Positions 1 to 7,674 of a stretch of DNA of 14,576 bases are shown in pieces. The first letter of the stretch is position 1, and each line of letters starts with the position of its first letter. The position numbers and the translations under genes are program-made. This stretch comes from an uncultured Candidatus Melainabacteria bacterium (GTDB taxonomy: Bacteria; Cyanobacteriota; Vampirovibrionia; Gastranaerophilales; Gastranaerophilaceae). The notes under the pieces are model-generated. The model was not told the DNA's origin and did no database searches. It was given only the letters and a program-made list of their open reading frames with translations. Where the stretch lies: the NCBI GenBank assembly GCA_934693215.1, contig CAKUVB010000022.1, positions 1 to 14,576 on the forward strand, given 5' to 3'.

Positions 1-519
1 ACCTAATGCTAATGTTGCTTCACAAGCTGCAACTGCAGCTGCAGAACCTCCTGAAGAACCTCCAGGAACTTTATTAAGATTCCAAGGGTTATGAACTTTT
101 TTAAATGCGGAGTTTTCATTTGAAGAACCCATAGCAAATTCATCTAAGTTTGTTTTACCTATAATTGGAACTAAATTATCAAGCAACTTTTGTGTAACAG
201 TTGCATTATAAGGTGATACGAAATTTTCTAAAATTTTGCTTGATGCAGTTGTCTTTGAACCAATTAAATTCATATTATCTTTTAATGCTAAAGGAATACC
301 AGCCATTAAAGGTAATTCTTCGCCTTTTGCAATCTTTTCATCAACTTTTTTTGCAGTTTCTAAAGCAGTATCTTCTGTTAAAGAATTAAAAGCTCCTAAT
401 TTTTCATCAATTTCTTTAATCTTATCTATAGTAGCCGTTGTTAATTCAACTGCTGAAACCTCTTTATTTCTTAGAGCTATACTTTGCTCTGCAGCACTCT
501 TTTTCAATAATTCGTTCAT
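1..519 (-). CDS. gatA: Asp-tRNA(Asn)/Glu-tRNA(Gln) amidotransferase subunit A, N-terminal part (runs off window)
   Basis: Seen: 173 codons read leftward from the ATG at 517-519 to the window edge without a stop. The N-terminus is helical, the amidase-signature lysine lies in PLALKDN (Lys80), and the Gly/Ser-rich GGSSGGSAAAV stretch (residues 153-163) carries the cis-serine at about residue 155. The nucleophilic serine would lie just beyond the edge, so only the first third of a roughly 480-residue protein is present. Family knowledge: GatA releases ammonia from glutamine in the GatCAB complex, which converts misacylated Glu-tRNA(Gln) or Asp-tRNA(Asn) in the cytoplasm. The start is supported by GGAGA at 524-528 and an extended -10 promoter upstream. 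A TPR gene lies 69 bases upstream on the same strand; gatB and gatC are not visible. General amidases share the signature, but the N-terminal pattern and length to the lysine fit GatA well. Confidence 0.93.
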   Translation of the reverse strand, partial: MNELLKKSAAEQSIALRNKEVSAVELTTATIDKIKEIDEKLGAFNSLTEDTALETAKKVDEKIAKGEELPLMAGIPLALKDNMNLIGSKTTASSKILENFVSPYNATVTQKLLDNLVPIIGKTNLDEFAMGSSNENSAFKKVHNPWNLNKVPGGSSGGSAAAVAACEATLALG

Positions 520-549
520 AACTTCTCCTAAACATTATTTAATGAGATT

Positions 550-578
550 ATTATAACAGAAAAATTTAAAGAGAACAA
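550..578 (-). promoter_or_regulatory. Extended -10 promoter for gatA
   Basis: On the minus strand a perfect TATAAT (550-555) is preceded by TGT, giving an extended -10 element. A weak -35 match, TTGTTC (573-578), lies 17 bases upstream. The predicted start near 543 would give a leader of about 24 bases that contains the GGAGA ribosome-binding site. gatA can therefore be transcribed independently of the upstream TPR gene. Seen by eye only. Confidence 0.6.
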
Positions 579-588
579 AAATTAGAAA

Positions 589-1368
589 TTAATCACTTAT
601 CTTTAAACCTATTGGATTACTAATATTTTTACTTTTTCTTAAATTATTTAATTTTGATTGAACAAATTCGGCATGTTTTGAATGAGGTTTCTTGTCCAAA
701 TATTTCTTATAATACCTTTTCGCATCTGCACATTTATGCAAATTTTCTAAACATACACCCATTCCAAGATAAGCTTTATAATAGTTCGGATTCTTTTTAA
801 GTATTGTAAAAAACAACTTACTTGCTTCAAAATATTTACCTTGACATATTAATAACGCAGCTTTATGACTATAAGACTTTAAATAAGCAGGTTTTGTTTC
901 TATCAACTTATCATAAATCAACATAGCTAAATCTTCTTCGCCAACTAATTCATGAGCTAATGCCAACTGTATCTGCACATCAGGATTCTCCGAATCTAAA
1001 AGTATTGCTCTTATTAAATACTCAATAGCACATTCAGGTTTTCCGTCTAACAAATGACAAATTCCTAATTCATAAAAAGTCTCAAATTTCTGACTATCTT
1101 GTTCAACACTTTTCAAAAGACATTCAATAGCCTTTTCATAATTACCTAAATATTTATAAGATACTCCCAAACCGTAATAAGAATCAGGATTCATACGGTT
1201 TAGCATAATTGATTGCAGATACTTTGGAACAGATTCTTGATGAAGATTTGCCAATCTTAAGGCATCACCTTTTACGCACAACTTATACGCATCTGATGTT
1301 TCTTTACGTTTTATTCTTACTGAAACCTCAGAAACCTTTTTGGCTTCTTTTTTTGTATCTATCTTCAT
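589..1368 (-). CDS. Cytoplasmic TPR-repeat protein
   Basis: A 259-residue protein built almost entirely of tetratricopeptide repeats. After a charged N-terminus (residues 1-25), helical pairs with TPR spacing run from about 26 to 230, for example residues 62-95 (YYGLGVSYKYLGNYEKAIE), 96-129 and 197-230. The C-terminus is basic (NNLRKSKNIS). There is no signal peptide or membrane segment, so it is probably a cytoplasmic protein-binding scaffold; partners cannot be read from sequence. The ATG at 1366-1368 is supported by a strong purine-rich site (GGAGAGAGGT, 1371-1380). It sits upstream of gatA on the same strand, but the promoter found directly before gatA argues the two need not be functionally linked. 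Specific function is unknown. Confidence 0.85.
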   Translation of the reverse strand: MKIDTKKEAKKVSEVSVRIKRKETSDAYKLCVKGDALRLANLHQESVPKYLQSIMLNRMNPDSYYGLGVSYKYLGNYEKAIECLLKSVEQDSQKFETFYELGICHLLDGKPECAIEYLIRAILLDSENPDVQIQLALAHELVGEEDLAMLIYDKLIETKPAYLKSYSHKAALLICQGKYFEASKLFFTILKKNPNYYKAYLGMGVCLENLHKCADAKRYYKKYLDKKPHSKHAEFVQSKLNNLRKSKNISNPIGLKISD

Positions 1369-1427
1369 CTACCTCTCTCCACAGTTTATTGTATAGATTA
1401 TGAGAGAAGTGGGTAACGTCCGTTTGG

Positions 1428-1457
1428 TTGATATTTATAGACCATTGGATTTATATT
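1428..1457 (+). promoter_or_regulatory. Possible sigma-70 promoter upstream of the TolC-like pair
   Basis: TTGATA (1428-1433) and TATATT (1452-1457), each five of six to consensus, are separated by 18 bases. Transcription would begin near 1464 and give a leader of about 70 bases. That leader has no recognisable ribosome-binding site and contains the inverted repeat at 1481-1511. It competes with the leaderless interpretation based on the -10 at 1523. Confidence 0.4.
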
Positions 1458-1480
1458 TCAATTCAAAGTTTACAATTTAT

Positions 1481-1511
1481 TTTAAAAATTCAAGCTTTTT
1501 GGATTTTTAAA
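1481..1511. repeat. AT-rich inverted repeat upstream of the 1535 gene
   Basis: Arms 1481-1491 (TTTAAAAATTC) and 1501-1511 (GGATTTTTAAA) pair over 11 positions with one G-U, around a 9-base loop. It lies just upstream of the 1523 -10 element. It could be an operator, or a hairpin in a longer transcript, or chance in very AT-rich DNA. It lacks the GC-rich stem and U-tract of a typical intrinsic terminator. Confidence 0.35.
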
Positions 1512-1519
1512 TACCATCA

Positions 1520-1528
1520 TGCTATAAA
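1520..1528 (+). promoter_or_regulatory. Extended -10 element placed for a leaderless start at 1535
   Basis: TGC followed by TATAAA (1523-1528) forms an extended -10. Exactly six bases separate it from the A of the ATG at 1535, the position expected for transcription to start at the start codon. No Shine-Dalgarno-like sequence lies between 1505 and 1534. The -35 region is poor (TTGGAT at 1499-1504, 18-base spacer), as is common with extended -10 promoters. Confidence 0.45.
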
Positions 1529-1534
1529 TTTATT

Positions 1535-2344
1535 ATGAAAAAGTTTGTAATCTTGTTATTAATATCAATAGCTCTTCCTTCTTACGCAATAGAGGAGATT
1601 ACTCTTGGTGATATGCCTAAAGAAACATACAAACTTCCTCAACAACAAAAAACAATAAAAGGTTCTCTACTTGTTACTGACCAACGAGTATTAGACGAAT
1701 TAATATCTTTGCAAAAAGAAAAAGATGTAGCCGATATTGAAATTCTTTGGAAAGGAACTGTTGAAAACAACAAAGTAATCGAATTTGCACTAAAAAAACT
1801 TGCAACACCTGAAAGTCAAAGAAGAATACACTCATCACTTATGGCAAAAACATTGTCTGCAGTAGTATCAGGAGCTTCTTTCTTACCCACGTTAACAGGT
1901 TCAAATGCGGCTATTCAAACCTCAGCTTTTTCAGCAGGACGACTTGCACAACAGTTAATTAACAAAAAAAATATTCCTCAAGAAGTACCACTAACAGATA
2001 CTGAAATGATTGAACTTGCAGGATTAATAGAAAACCTACAAGACACATTAATTTCAACATACTATAATTACAAAAATTCATTAAACGCAATAAAAGATAC
2101 TCGCTCAAGAATGTTATTATATAGCCGAAATTATGAAAAAGCTCTAGATAGTGATGATATACTTGATATTGCAATATCATCATCGCTATATGATAACCTT
2201 AAAATCCAAGAATATAAAGAAGAACAACTTGCAAGAAAATACCATTCCACACTACAAAGATTAGCAGGAAAAACGGCTGTTGATAAACTTTCTATATATC
2301 AATATGACTTCAATGCAACATTAGTGAAAGGAAATATAAAATGA
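1535..2344 (+). CDS. Secreted TolC-like protein, first of a paralogous pair
   Basis: A 269-residue protein with a clear Sec signal peptide (MKKFVILLLISIALPSYA, cleavage after residue 18). Shared with the next gene are a block at 70-74 (ILWKG), followed at 85-92 by ALKKLATP, then a small-residue-rich stretch (about 104-135) and long amphipathic helices from about 155 to 250. The C-terminal helix, ending near RLAGKTAVDKL, resembles the last helix of TolC-type outer-membrane efflux proteins, whose helix typically ends with a similar L.G motif. At 269 residues it is far shorter than the roughly 400-500 of full TolC, and no duplicated barrel halves are visible. The start has no ribosome-binding site but an extended -10 six bases upstream. 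It overlaps the next gene by ATGA. I infer a periplasmic or outer-membrane-associated helical protein; the role is unknown. Confidence 0.8.
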   Translation: MKKFVILLLISIALPSYAIEEITLGDMPKETYKLPQQQKTIKGSLLVTDQRVLDELISLQKEKDVADIEILWKGTVENNKVIEFALKKLATPESQRRIHSSLMAKTLSAVVSGASFLPTLTGSNAAIQTSAFSAGRLAQQLINKKNIPQEVPLTDTEMIELAGLIENLQDTLISTYYNYKNSLNAIKDTRSRMLLYSRNYEKALDSDDILDIAISSSLYDNLKIQEYKEEQLARKYHSTLQRLAGKTAVDKLSIYQYDFNATLVKGNIK

Positions 2345-3207
2345 AAAAATTAATTTCACTAGCATTGATATTAGCAATCGTTCAATCTTATGCTCTAGGT
2401 ATTGAATATGATGACCTAAATACAGTAAAAGAGCCGGCTTATAGAGTTGGTACAACAAATGATATAGAAAACAAAATAGATATAGATACAAAAATCCAAA
2501 AAGAAACAGTAAAAGTCATCGGACAAGATAAAATAGAAGACCTTACTTATGCAGATTTGAGTATAAAAAGAATTTCTTCTGAAATATCACAATCCTTAGA
2601 AATTGATTATAAAGATATGCTTGGCGATTTGTCTATATTATGGCAAGGTGCAGCAACACAAAGTGATACAATAAAATATGCTTTATATAAACTTGCAAAT
2701 CCAGATAAAGACAAACCTGACAACAATGCTATCAAAAAAGTTTTAACAAGTATTGCAAGTATGTCCACTTTACTAGGTGCAACTACCGGAAATCCGTTAC
2801 TGGCATGTGCTTCACTTATTGGGGGGAATACTCTTGGGATAATGTCGCAAGACACAAAAGCTCTAAATTACAAATTTACAAAAGTCGGAGATGCTGACAT
2901 GATTATTCTTGTACGCAAGGTTGATGAACTCCAACAAAAAGTAATAGATTGTTATTTTGATTATATGACAACTCGTGAAATTCTAAACATGACAGAAAAA
3001 ATGGCAAAAAGAAGAAATGACAATTACGAAAAAGCTCAAAATACAACAAGAGAAATAATCTTAATCACTGATGCATATTATAGAGAATCTATGGACTTGT
3101 TAGCAAAAGCAAGAGGAAACTACACAGATGCTCGCTCCAGACTCGAACAATTAGTTGGTACAGATGTTCTGAAACAGTTTGAAAACAACATTAAAACAAG
3201 AAAATAA
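2341..3207 (+). CDS. Secreted TolC-like protein, second of a paralogous pair
   Basis: A 288-residue protein with a signal peptide (cleavage after SYA, residue 18). It is paralogous to the preceding gene: ILWQG at 99-103, ALYKLANP at 114-121, a small or hydrophobic Gly/Ala-rich segment (about 133-168) and long C-terminal helices. The final helix (about 244-275, containing AKARGNYTDARSRLEQLVG) is a good match to the TolC-family closing helix. Between signal peptide and shared block it has a polar insertion of about 30 residues relative to its partner. The ATG overlaps the upstream stop as ATGA, and AAAGGAAA (2327-2333) supplies a ribosome-binding site, so the two are translationally coupled and probably act together. 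No transporter or periplasmic adaptor gene is in the window. I cannot assign a substrate; a structural envelope role is equally possible. Confidence 0.8.
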   Translation: MKKLISLALILAIVQSYALGIEYDDLNTVKEPAYRVGTTNDIENKIDIDTKIQKETVKVIGQDKIEDLTYADLSIKRISSEISQSLEIDYKDMLGDLSILWQGAATQSDTIKYALYKLANPDKDKPDNNAIKKVLTSIASMSTLLGATTGNPLLACASLIGGNTLGIMSQDTKALNYKFTKVGDADMIILVRKVDELQQKVIDCYFDYMTTREILNMTEKMAKRRNDNYEKAQNTTREIILITDAYYRESMDLLAKARGNYTDARSRLEQLVGTDVLKQFENNIKTRK

Positions 3208-3211
3208 TTCC

Positions 3212-3240
3212 TTGAAAAAAAGCTAAAAATAGTATATATT
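3212..3240 (+). promoter_or_regulatory. Sigma-70 promoter of the signalling operon
   Basis: TTGAAA (3212-3217) and TATATT (3235-3240) are separated by exactly 17 bases. Transcription would start near 3247, leaving a leader of about 25 bases with TGAGG (3262-3266) before the ATG at 3271. No other comparably good promoter is seen before the following four genes, which fits a single transcript to 8205. Confidence 0.7.
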
Positions 3241-3270
3241 TAACTTATGAACACACTACTTTGAGGCGAT

Positions 3271-4923
3271 ATGAACAAAGAATTATATATAACTAATCTA
3301 CTTAATAAGATTATAGAAAACCCACAAAAAGCATTAAAAAACGAAGATAATTCTATTTATCCTGCAGCTTTCAATTGTTTATTAGGCTTAGTAAACTATA
3401 TAAACGGAGATTTTAACTCTGCTTTAATAAATTTTGAAGATGCAAAAATATTATTTGAAAACAACGAAGATAACTCTGATAAAATATTGTATGAATTTTT
3501 ATTAGGTTTTATTAATTACAATGAAAACAACAATATCTATTCGCTACACTATAACAATGCTAAAAGATATGCCTCAAAATATGCAAAAGAAGATTTTTTA
3601 CGCAATTTAGTAGACTTAATGAACCATATCCCAAATGGTAGCATGTATATTTCTGCAATAAAAAAAGATCCACTTTTAGCTCTCGTAAAAATAGGTCAAG
3701 CGGTTGCAGCTGAAAAAAACATTGATAAACTTATGCAAACAATTGCCGAAGAAACAAGAGAGGCTATTCAAGCTGATAGATGTACAGTATTTCTTTATAA
3801 CAAAGAAACTGATGAATTATGGTCAAAAGTTGCACTTGGACTTGGGAGTACAGAACTTCGTTTCAAAGCTAATCAAGGACTTGCGGGACATGTTTTTCAA
3901 ACTGGTGAAACTATTAACATCAAAGATGCTTATTCTGATAGCAGATTTAATAAAGACATTGATAAAGAAACCGGATATAGAACAAAAACAATATTATGTA
4001 TGCCAATAAAAAACATCAATCAAGAAACTATTGGTGTTTTTCAGGTTCTTAATAAAATGACAGGCTACTTCACTGAAGAAGATGAAGATTTATTAGTCAC
4101 AATTGGTTCTAGTGCGGGTATTTCTCTTGAAAATGCGACATTATTTGAACGTCAAAACGAATTACTCAAAGAACAAAAAATTGTATTTGATAGTTTTATT
4201 AGTACATTAGCAGCATCTATTGATGCTCGTGATAAAATCACTTCAGGTCATTCTACAAGAGTAAGAATGTATGCAACATTAATTGCTCAAGAATTTAATA
4301 TGAGTGAAAAAGATATTGAAATTATCCAAAAAGCAGCAGCTTTGCATGATATTGGGAAAATCGGTATAAGGGATTCAGTTTTACAAAAAGAAGGAAAACT
4401 TACTCCTGAAGAATATCAACATATACAACAACACGTTGAAATCACACACAATATTCTTGAAAAGATTCACATGTCAGATGAGTTTAAACTAATTACAGAA
4501 ATAGCTTGTTCTCACCACGAAAAATATGACGGCACCGGCTATTATAGACATTTAAAAGGTGAGGAAATTCCATTTGGAGGTAGAATACTTGCAGTATCCG
4601 ATGTTTTTGATGCAATTACATCAAAACGTCATTATCGTGATAAAATGCCGATTGTCAAAGTAATTAGTATTCTTATTGGTGATTCCGGCACTCATTTTGA
4701 TAAAAATGTAGTCGACAAATTTTTATCAATAACTCTTGATAAAATAACAGAGGTATTCTTAACAGAAAATCATATGTTGTTGAATGATGAAGATAAAGAA
4801 ATTCTGTCAAAATATACATTATTAGATTTATACAACTCAATAAACTCAGGCAAAGACTCTGAACTTGTTAATAAATTTAATTTCTATTATATGGGGACTC
4901 TTGTAAATGCAACTCAAGCATAA
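3271..4923 (+). CDS. TPR-like / GAF / HD-GYP protein, probable c-di-GMP phosphodiesterase
   Basis: A 550-residue soluble protein. Residues 1-120 form TPR-like helices (LLGLVNYINGDFNSALINFE around 37-56). Residues about 148-290 are a GAF sensor domain (ADRCTVFLY, GLAGHVFQTGE, CMPI, IGVFQVLNK). Residues about 310-490 are an HD-GYP domain with the expected metal-binding set: GHSTRV (326-331), HDIGK (359-363), QQH (386-388), HHE (415-417) and the Asp of AVSDVFDAI. The signature tripeptide reads GYY (423-425), not GYP. Family knowledge: HD-GYP proteins hydrolyse c-di-GMP to pGpG or GMP in the cytoplasm. The residues retained suggest activity; the ligand of the GAF domain is unknown. It has its own promoter and TGAGG site, and its 3' end overlaps the next gene by 17 bases. 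The C-terminal 60 residues match nothing I recognise. Confidence 0.9.
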   Translation: MNKELYITNLLNKIIENPQKALKNEDNSIYPAAFNCLLGLVNYINGDFNSALINFEDAKILFENNEDNSDKILYEFLLGFINYNENNNIYSLHYNNAKRYASKYAKEDFLRNLVDLMNHIPNGSMYISAIKKDPLLALVKIGQAVAAEKNIDKLMQTIAEETREAIQADRCTVFLYNKETDELWSKVALGLGSTELRFKANQGLAGHVFQTGETINIKDAYSDSRFNKDIDKETGYRTKTILCMPIKNINQETIGVFQVLNKMTGYFTEEDEDLLVTIGSSAGISLENATLFERQNELLKEQKIVFDSFISTLAASIDARDKITSGHSTRVRMYATLIAQEFNMSEKDIEIIQKAAALHDIGKIGIRDSVLQKEGKLTPEEYQHIQQHVEITHNILEKIHMSDEFKLITEIACSHHEKYDGTGYYRHLKGEEIPFGGRILAVSDVFDAITSKRHYRDKMPIVKVISILIGDSGTHFDKNVVDKFLSITLDKITEVFLTENHMLLNDEDKEILSKYTLLDLYNSINSGKDSELVNKFNFYYMGTLVNATQA

Positions 4924-6406
4924 AATCACATACTCAATACTTTTTTCTATGCTCATTAGTTCTAATGTATATGCAGAGCAAAACATTGACCCTACATTTT
5001 CAACAGATATCGTAAAAACGCAAGAGCTTCAATACAACAATGAATTTAAAAAAGTTTTTTCTTCAACAATAAACAAATTTGAAAATTTAAACATAAAAAT
5101 TGCGTACGATGATTTTAATAAACTTATAGAAAAAAATAAAAACAATGACTTTTATTTATTACTAATTGCTGATAAAACTGCAGAATTAGGTTTTTTCGAC
5201 CTTTCAGAATTAGCATTTAATTCAACCAAAGATAAGAATCTTTCCAACGCAAATTATCAAGACATAAAAAAATTCTATTACCCAAAAGTATCTATGTCAA
5301 AAGAAGATATACTTATTCTAGCTGAATTATCTTCAAATATTTTATACAATGACCAATCAAAAGAATCTATAAATGAATTATCTCAATATCAACGATATTT
5401 GAATGATTATGACTATGCTAATTATCTTATGGCTCTAGGGTATTTTAAACTTAATGACATTGAAAACGCAAAAAAATATATTGATACTTCCATAAAAAAG
5501 AATCCAAATAACATAAACTATAGAATATTAGAAGCAAAAATATTAGCTGGAGAAAAAAAGGGTAAATATTCAAAAAAAATTATAAAAGATATAAAATCTC
5601 AACAAATAACTACCGCCTCGTTGTTAGACAAGATAAATTCAGCTGAAGAATTTATTCTATATTTAACATCTCAAAAAAGCTTTGATAAAAATTTTCATCT
5701 GGGAATGTATTATTTTTGTGAAAAGAATTATACAAAATCTGCACGAATATTTCAAACCTCTTTAACCAACAAAAATAAAAAGGATAATGCAAAGCTATAC
5801 TCTATGTTAGCAAGATGTTCTTTTCAACAAGATGATTATATAAAAACTCAAGAATATATAAAAAAAACAATCAAAATAACTAAAAACAACCCAAATTATT
5901 TACTAACAATGGGGGATTTAAAAGCTAAAGAAGGAGATTTAAAGACAGCTTTAAAGTATTACAAACAATCATCTTCTTATAAACCTTTAAAACAATTAGC
6001 AGAAGAAAAGAAAGCCTCTGTGTATTTAAAATTGTTAGGTTCTAAACGCAGTAATGATTTATATAAAAATATAATTAAAGAGTACCCGAACTCATATATA
6101 GCTTATTACAAACTGGGATTAGATAGTGAAAATCAAGAAATTGAATATTTAAAAAAAGCATTATCATTAAATATAATGTATCAAGATGCATGGATTGATT
6201 TAGCGAGAATAATGATTGAAAATGGTAATATAGATAAAGCAAAAAATTATCTTGCAATTGCAAATTATATTGATGATAAAAACTATAGATATTATTATTA
6301 TCAAAATCTACTAAAGACAAAAGAAACAAGCATTAATAATTCACAGAAAAATATAATAAATAAGGTGGCAAATGAAACACAACATTTTGATAGTAGAAGA
6401 CCATGA
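4907..6406 (+). CDS. Exported TPR-repeat protein
   Basis: A 499-residue, Lys/Asn-rich protein. Residues 1-23 form a signal peptide (basic start, hydrophobic core, VYA before Glu24), so it should be periplasmic or secreted. Helical TPR units are visible at about 168-201 (YANYLMALGYFKLNDIENAK), 263-290, 295-328, 329-360 and 427-459. No catalytic motif or other membrane segment is seen. The ATG at 4907 lies inside the previous gene, preceded by GGGGA (4893-4897). The last 35 bases overlap the next gene, so its C-terminal residues (about 489-499) are written over the start of a receiver domain. Tight overlap on both sides implies co-expression with the HD-GYP protein and the response regulators. 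It may be an envelope scaffold or sensor partner; this is inference. Partners and function are unknown. Confidence 0.85.
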   Translation: MQLKHKITYSILFSMLISSNVYAEQNIDPTFSTDIVKTQELQYNNEFKKVFSSTINKFENLNIKIAYDDFNKLIEKNKNNDFYLLLIADKTAELGFFDLSELAFNSTKDKNLSNANYQDIKKFYYPKVSMSKEDILILAELSSNILYNDQSKESINELSQYQRYLNDYDYANYLMALGYFKLNDIENAKKYIDTSIKKNPNNINYRILEAKILAGEKKGKYSKKIIKDIKSQQITTASLLDKINSAEEFILYLTSQKSFDKNFHLGMYYFCEKNYTKSARIFQTSLTNKNKKDNAKLYSMLARCSFQQDDYIKTQEYIKKTIKITKNNPNYLLTMGDLKAKEGDLKTALKYYKQSSSYKPLKQLAEEKKASVYLKLLGSKRSNDLYKNIIKEYPNSYIAYYKLGLDSENQEIEYLKKALSLNIMYQDAWIDLARIMIENGNIDKAKNYLAIANYIDDKNYRYYYYQNLLKTKETSINNSQKNIINKVANETQHFDSRRP

Positions 6407-7022
6407 ATTAACAAGATTCGGGTTAAAAACAACGTTTGAAGGTGCTGACTACGTTAACACCATATTTGAAGCTAAATCTGCAGAAGATGCTTATATTATC
6501 GTCAAAGAAAACAAAATTGATTTAGCAATAATGGATTTAGGATTACCGGAAATAGATGGTATTGAGGCAACTAAAGAAATTAAACGTCTAAATCCAAACA
6601 TAAAAATTGTTGTACTAACATCACACAGTGATGAAAAAGATGTATTAAACAGCTTAAAAGCCGGTGCTAATGCATATTGTTCTAAGGAAATAAACTTAGA
6701 CAGACTGATAAATGTTGTAAATTCAGTTTTTGATGGAGCATCTTGGTTTGACCCTAGTATATCAAATATAGTATTAAGAGCTGCAACAAATACACAACAA
6801 ATGAATGATTGTTCAAATGCTAAACTATTGTATAATTTAACATCGAGAGAAGCTCAAATTCTTAAATTGATTACAGAGGGATACAGCAATATAGAAATTG
6901 CTAAAAAGCTTTTTGTAAGTGTTAATACAACAAAAGTGCATGTTGCAAGTATTCTTCAAAAACTAGAAGTTGATGATAGATTACAAGCTGCAGTAAAGGC
7001 ATTAAAAGAAAATATTGTTTGA
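6372..7022 (+). CDS. NarL/FixJ-type response regulator
   Basis: A 216-residue two-domain protein. The receiver (residues 4-122) has the acidic pair Glu9-Asp10, phosphoacceptor Asp55 (in IMDLGLPEIDG), Thr83 and Lys105. The LuxR-type helix-turn-helix occupies about 156-212 (LTSREAQIL through GYSNIEIAKKLFVSVNTTKVH). Family knowledge: phosphorylation at the aspartate drives dimerisation and DNA binding. All key residues are present, so it should be phosphorylatable, but no histidine kinase is encoded in the window. AAGGTGG (6362-6368) lies three bases before the ATG at 6372, which itself overlaps the upstream TPR gene by 35 bases. Its HTH closely resembles that of the next gene, although the receivers differ in type. 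Target genes are unknown; autoregulation of this operon is possible but untested. Confidence 0.93.
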   Translation: MKHNILIVEDHELTRFGLKTTFEGADYVNTIFEAKSAEDAYIIVKENKIDLAIMDLGLPEIDGIEATKEIKRLNPNIKIVVLTSHSDEKDVLNSLKAGANAYCSKEINLDRLINVVNSVFDGASWFDPSISNIVLRAATNTQQMNDCSNAKLLYNLTSREAQILKLITEGYSNIEIAKKLFVSVNTTKVHVASILQKLEVDDRLQAAVKALKENIV

Positions 7023-7030
7023 GGAAAGAC

Positions 7031-7660
7031 ATGGAAGATTTTGCAAGAATTTTAATAGTAGACGATAACCCTAAATATTTGGAAGAAGCACTTCCTATGT
7101 ATGGATATAATGTTACTGTCGCAGAAGACGGAGTACAAGCATTAAAAATACTATCTAAAGATTACTCCTCAATAGATTTAATCTTATTAGATGTAATGAT
7201 GCCAAATATGGACGGTTGGGACACATTAAAAGCTATCAGAACAAATAAGAACACAAAATATATTCCTGTTATAATGATAACAGCAGTTAGCGAAGAACAT
7301 AAAATTGTTTCAGGTTTAAAGATTGGTGCTGACGATTATATTGTAAAACCTTTCGTTTTACCGAATTTATTAGCTAGAATTGAAGCAATTTTAAGACGTT
7401 CAAAATGGCAAACTGAAAAAACAAATACTTCTTTGGATATATCTATAAAACCAGAAGGAGATATTGAACCACTAACCGAAAGAGAAAAGGAAGTTCTTTC
7501 GCTGGTTGCAAAAGGTGCTAGCAATCAGGATATTGCAAAAAAACTATTCGTAAGAGATGTTACAGTAAAAACTCATATGAATACTATTTTTAAGAAATTA
7601 AAAGTTACAAACAGAACTCAAGCAGTGTTGCTTGCATTACAAACAAAAATTATCAGCTAA
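7031..7660 (+). CDS. Response regulator with OmpR-like receiver and LuxR-type HTH
   Basis: A 209-residue regulator. The receiver (about 6-122) has Asp11-Asp12, phosphoacceptor Asp54 (LLDVMMPNMDGWD), Thr84 and Lys106 followed by Pro (YIVKPF), a pattern typical of OmpR/CheY-like receivers. A short linker leads to a LuxR-type HTH at 148-204 (LTEREKEVLSLVAKGASNQD, then IAKKLFVRDVTVKTH). I chose the ATG at 7031 over an in-frame TTG at 7019, because GAGGAA (7021-7026) sits four bases before the ATG and overlaps the upstream stop; the TTG start has no such site. It follows the NarL-type regulator by eight bases. Two complete DNA-binding regulators in one operon suggest a cascade or heterodimerisation, which is inference. 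The cognate kinase is not in the window. Confidence 0.92.
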   Translation: MEDFARILIVDDNPKYLEEALPMYGYNVTVAEDGVQALKILSKDYSSIDLILLDVMMPNMDGWDTLKAIRTNKNTKYIPVIMITAVSEEHKIVSGLKIGADDYIVKPFVLPNLLARIEAILRRSKWQTEKTNTSLDISIKPEGDIEPLTEREKEVLSLVAKGASNQDIAKKLFVRDVTVKTHMNTIFKKLKVTNRTQAVLLALQTKIIS

Positions 7661-7674
7661 AGGAGCTATTTTAT

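Noticed and set aside
201..556. Two plus-strand open frames (201-389 and 236-556)
   Set aside because: They lie antisense to gatA, whose amidase signature is unambiguous; they are shadow frames with no ribosome-binding site or recognisable domain.
7019..7030. TTG start for the second response regulator
   Set aside because: The in-frame ATG at 7031 has GAGGAA four bases upstream and begins directly before the receiver's first strand; the TTG has no such site.
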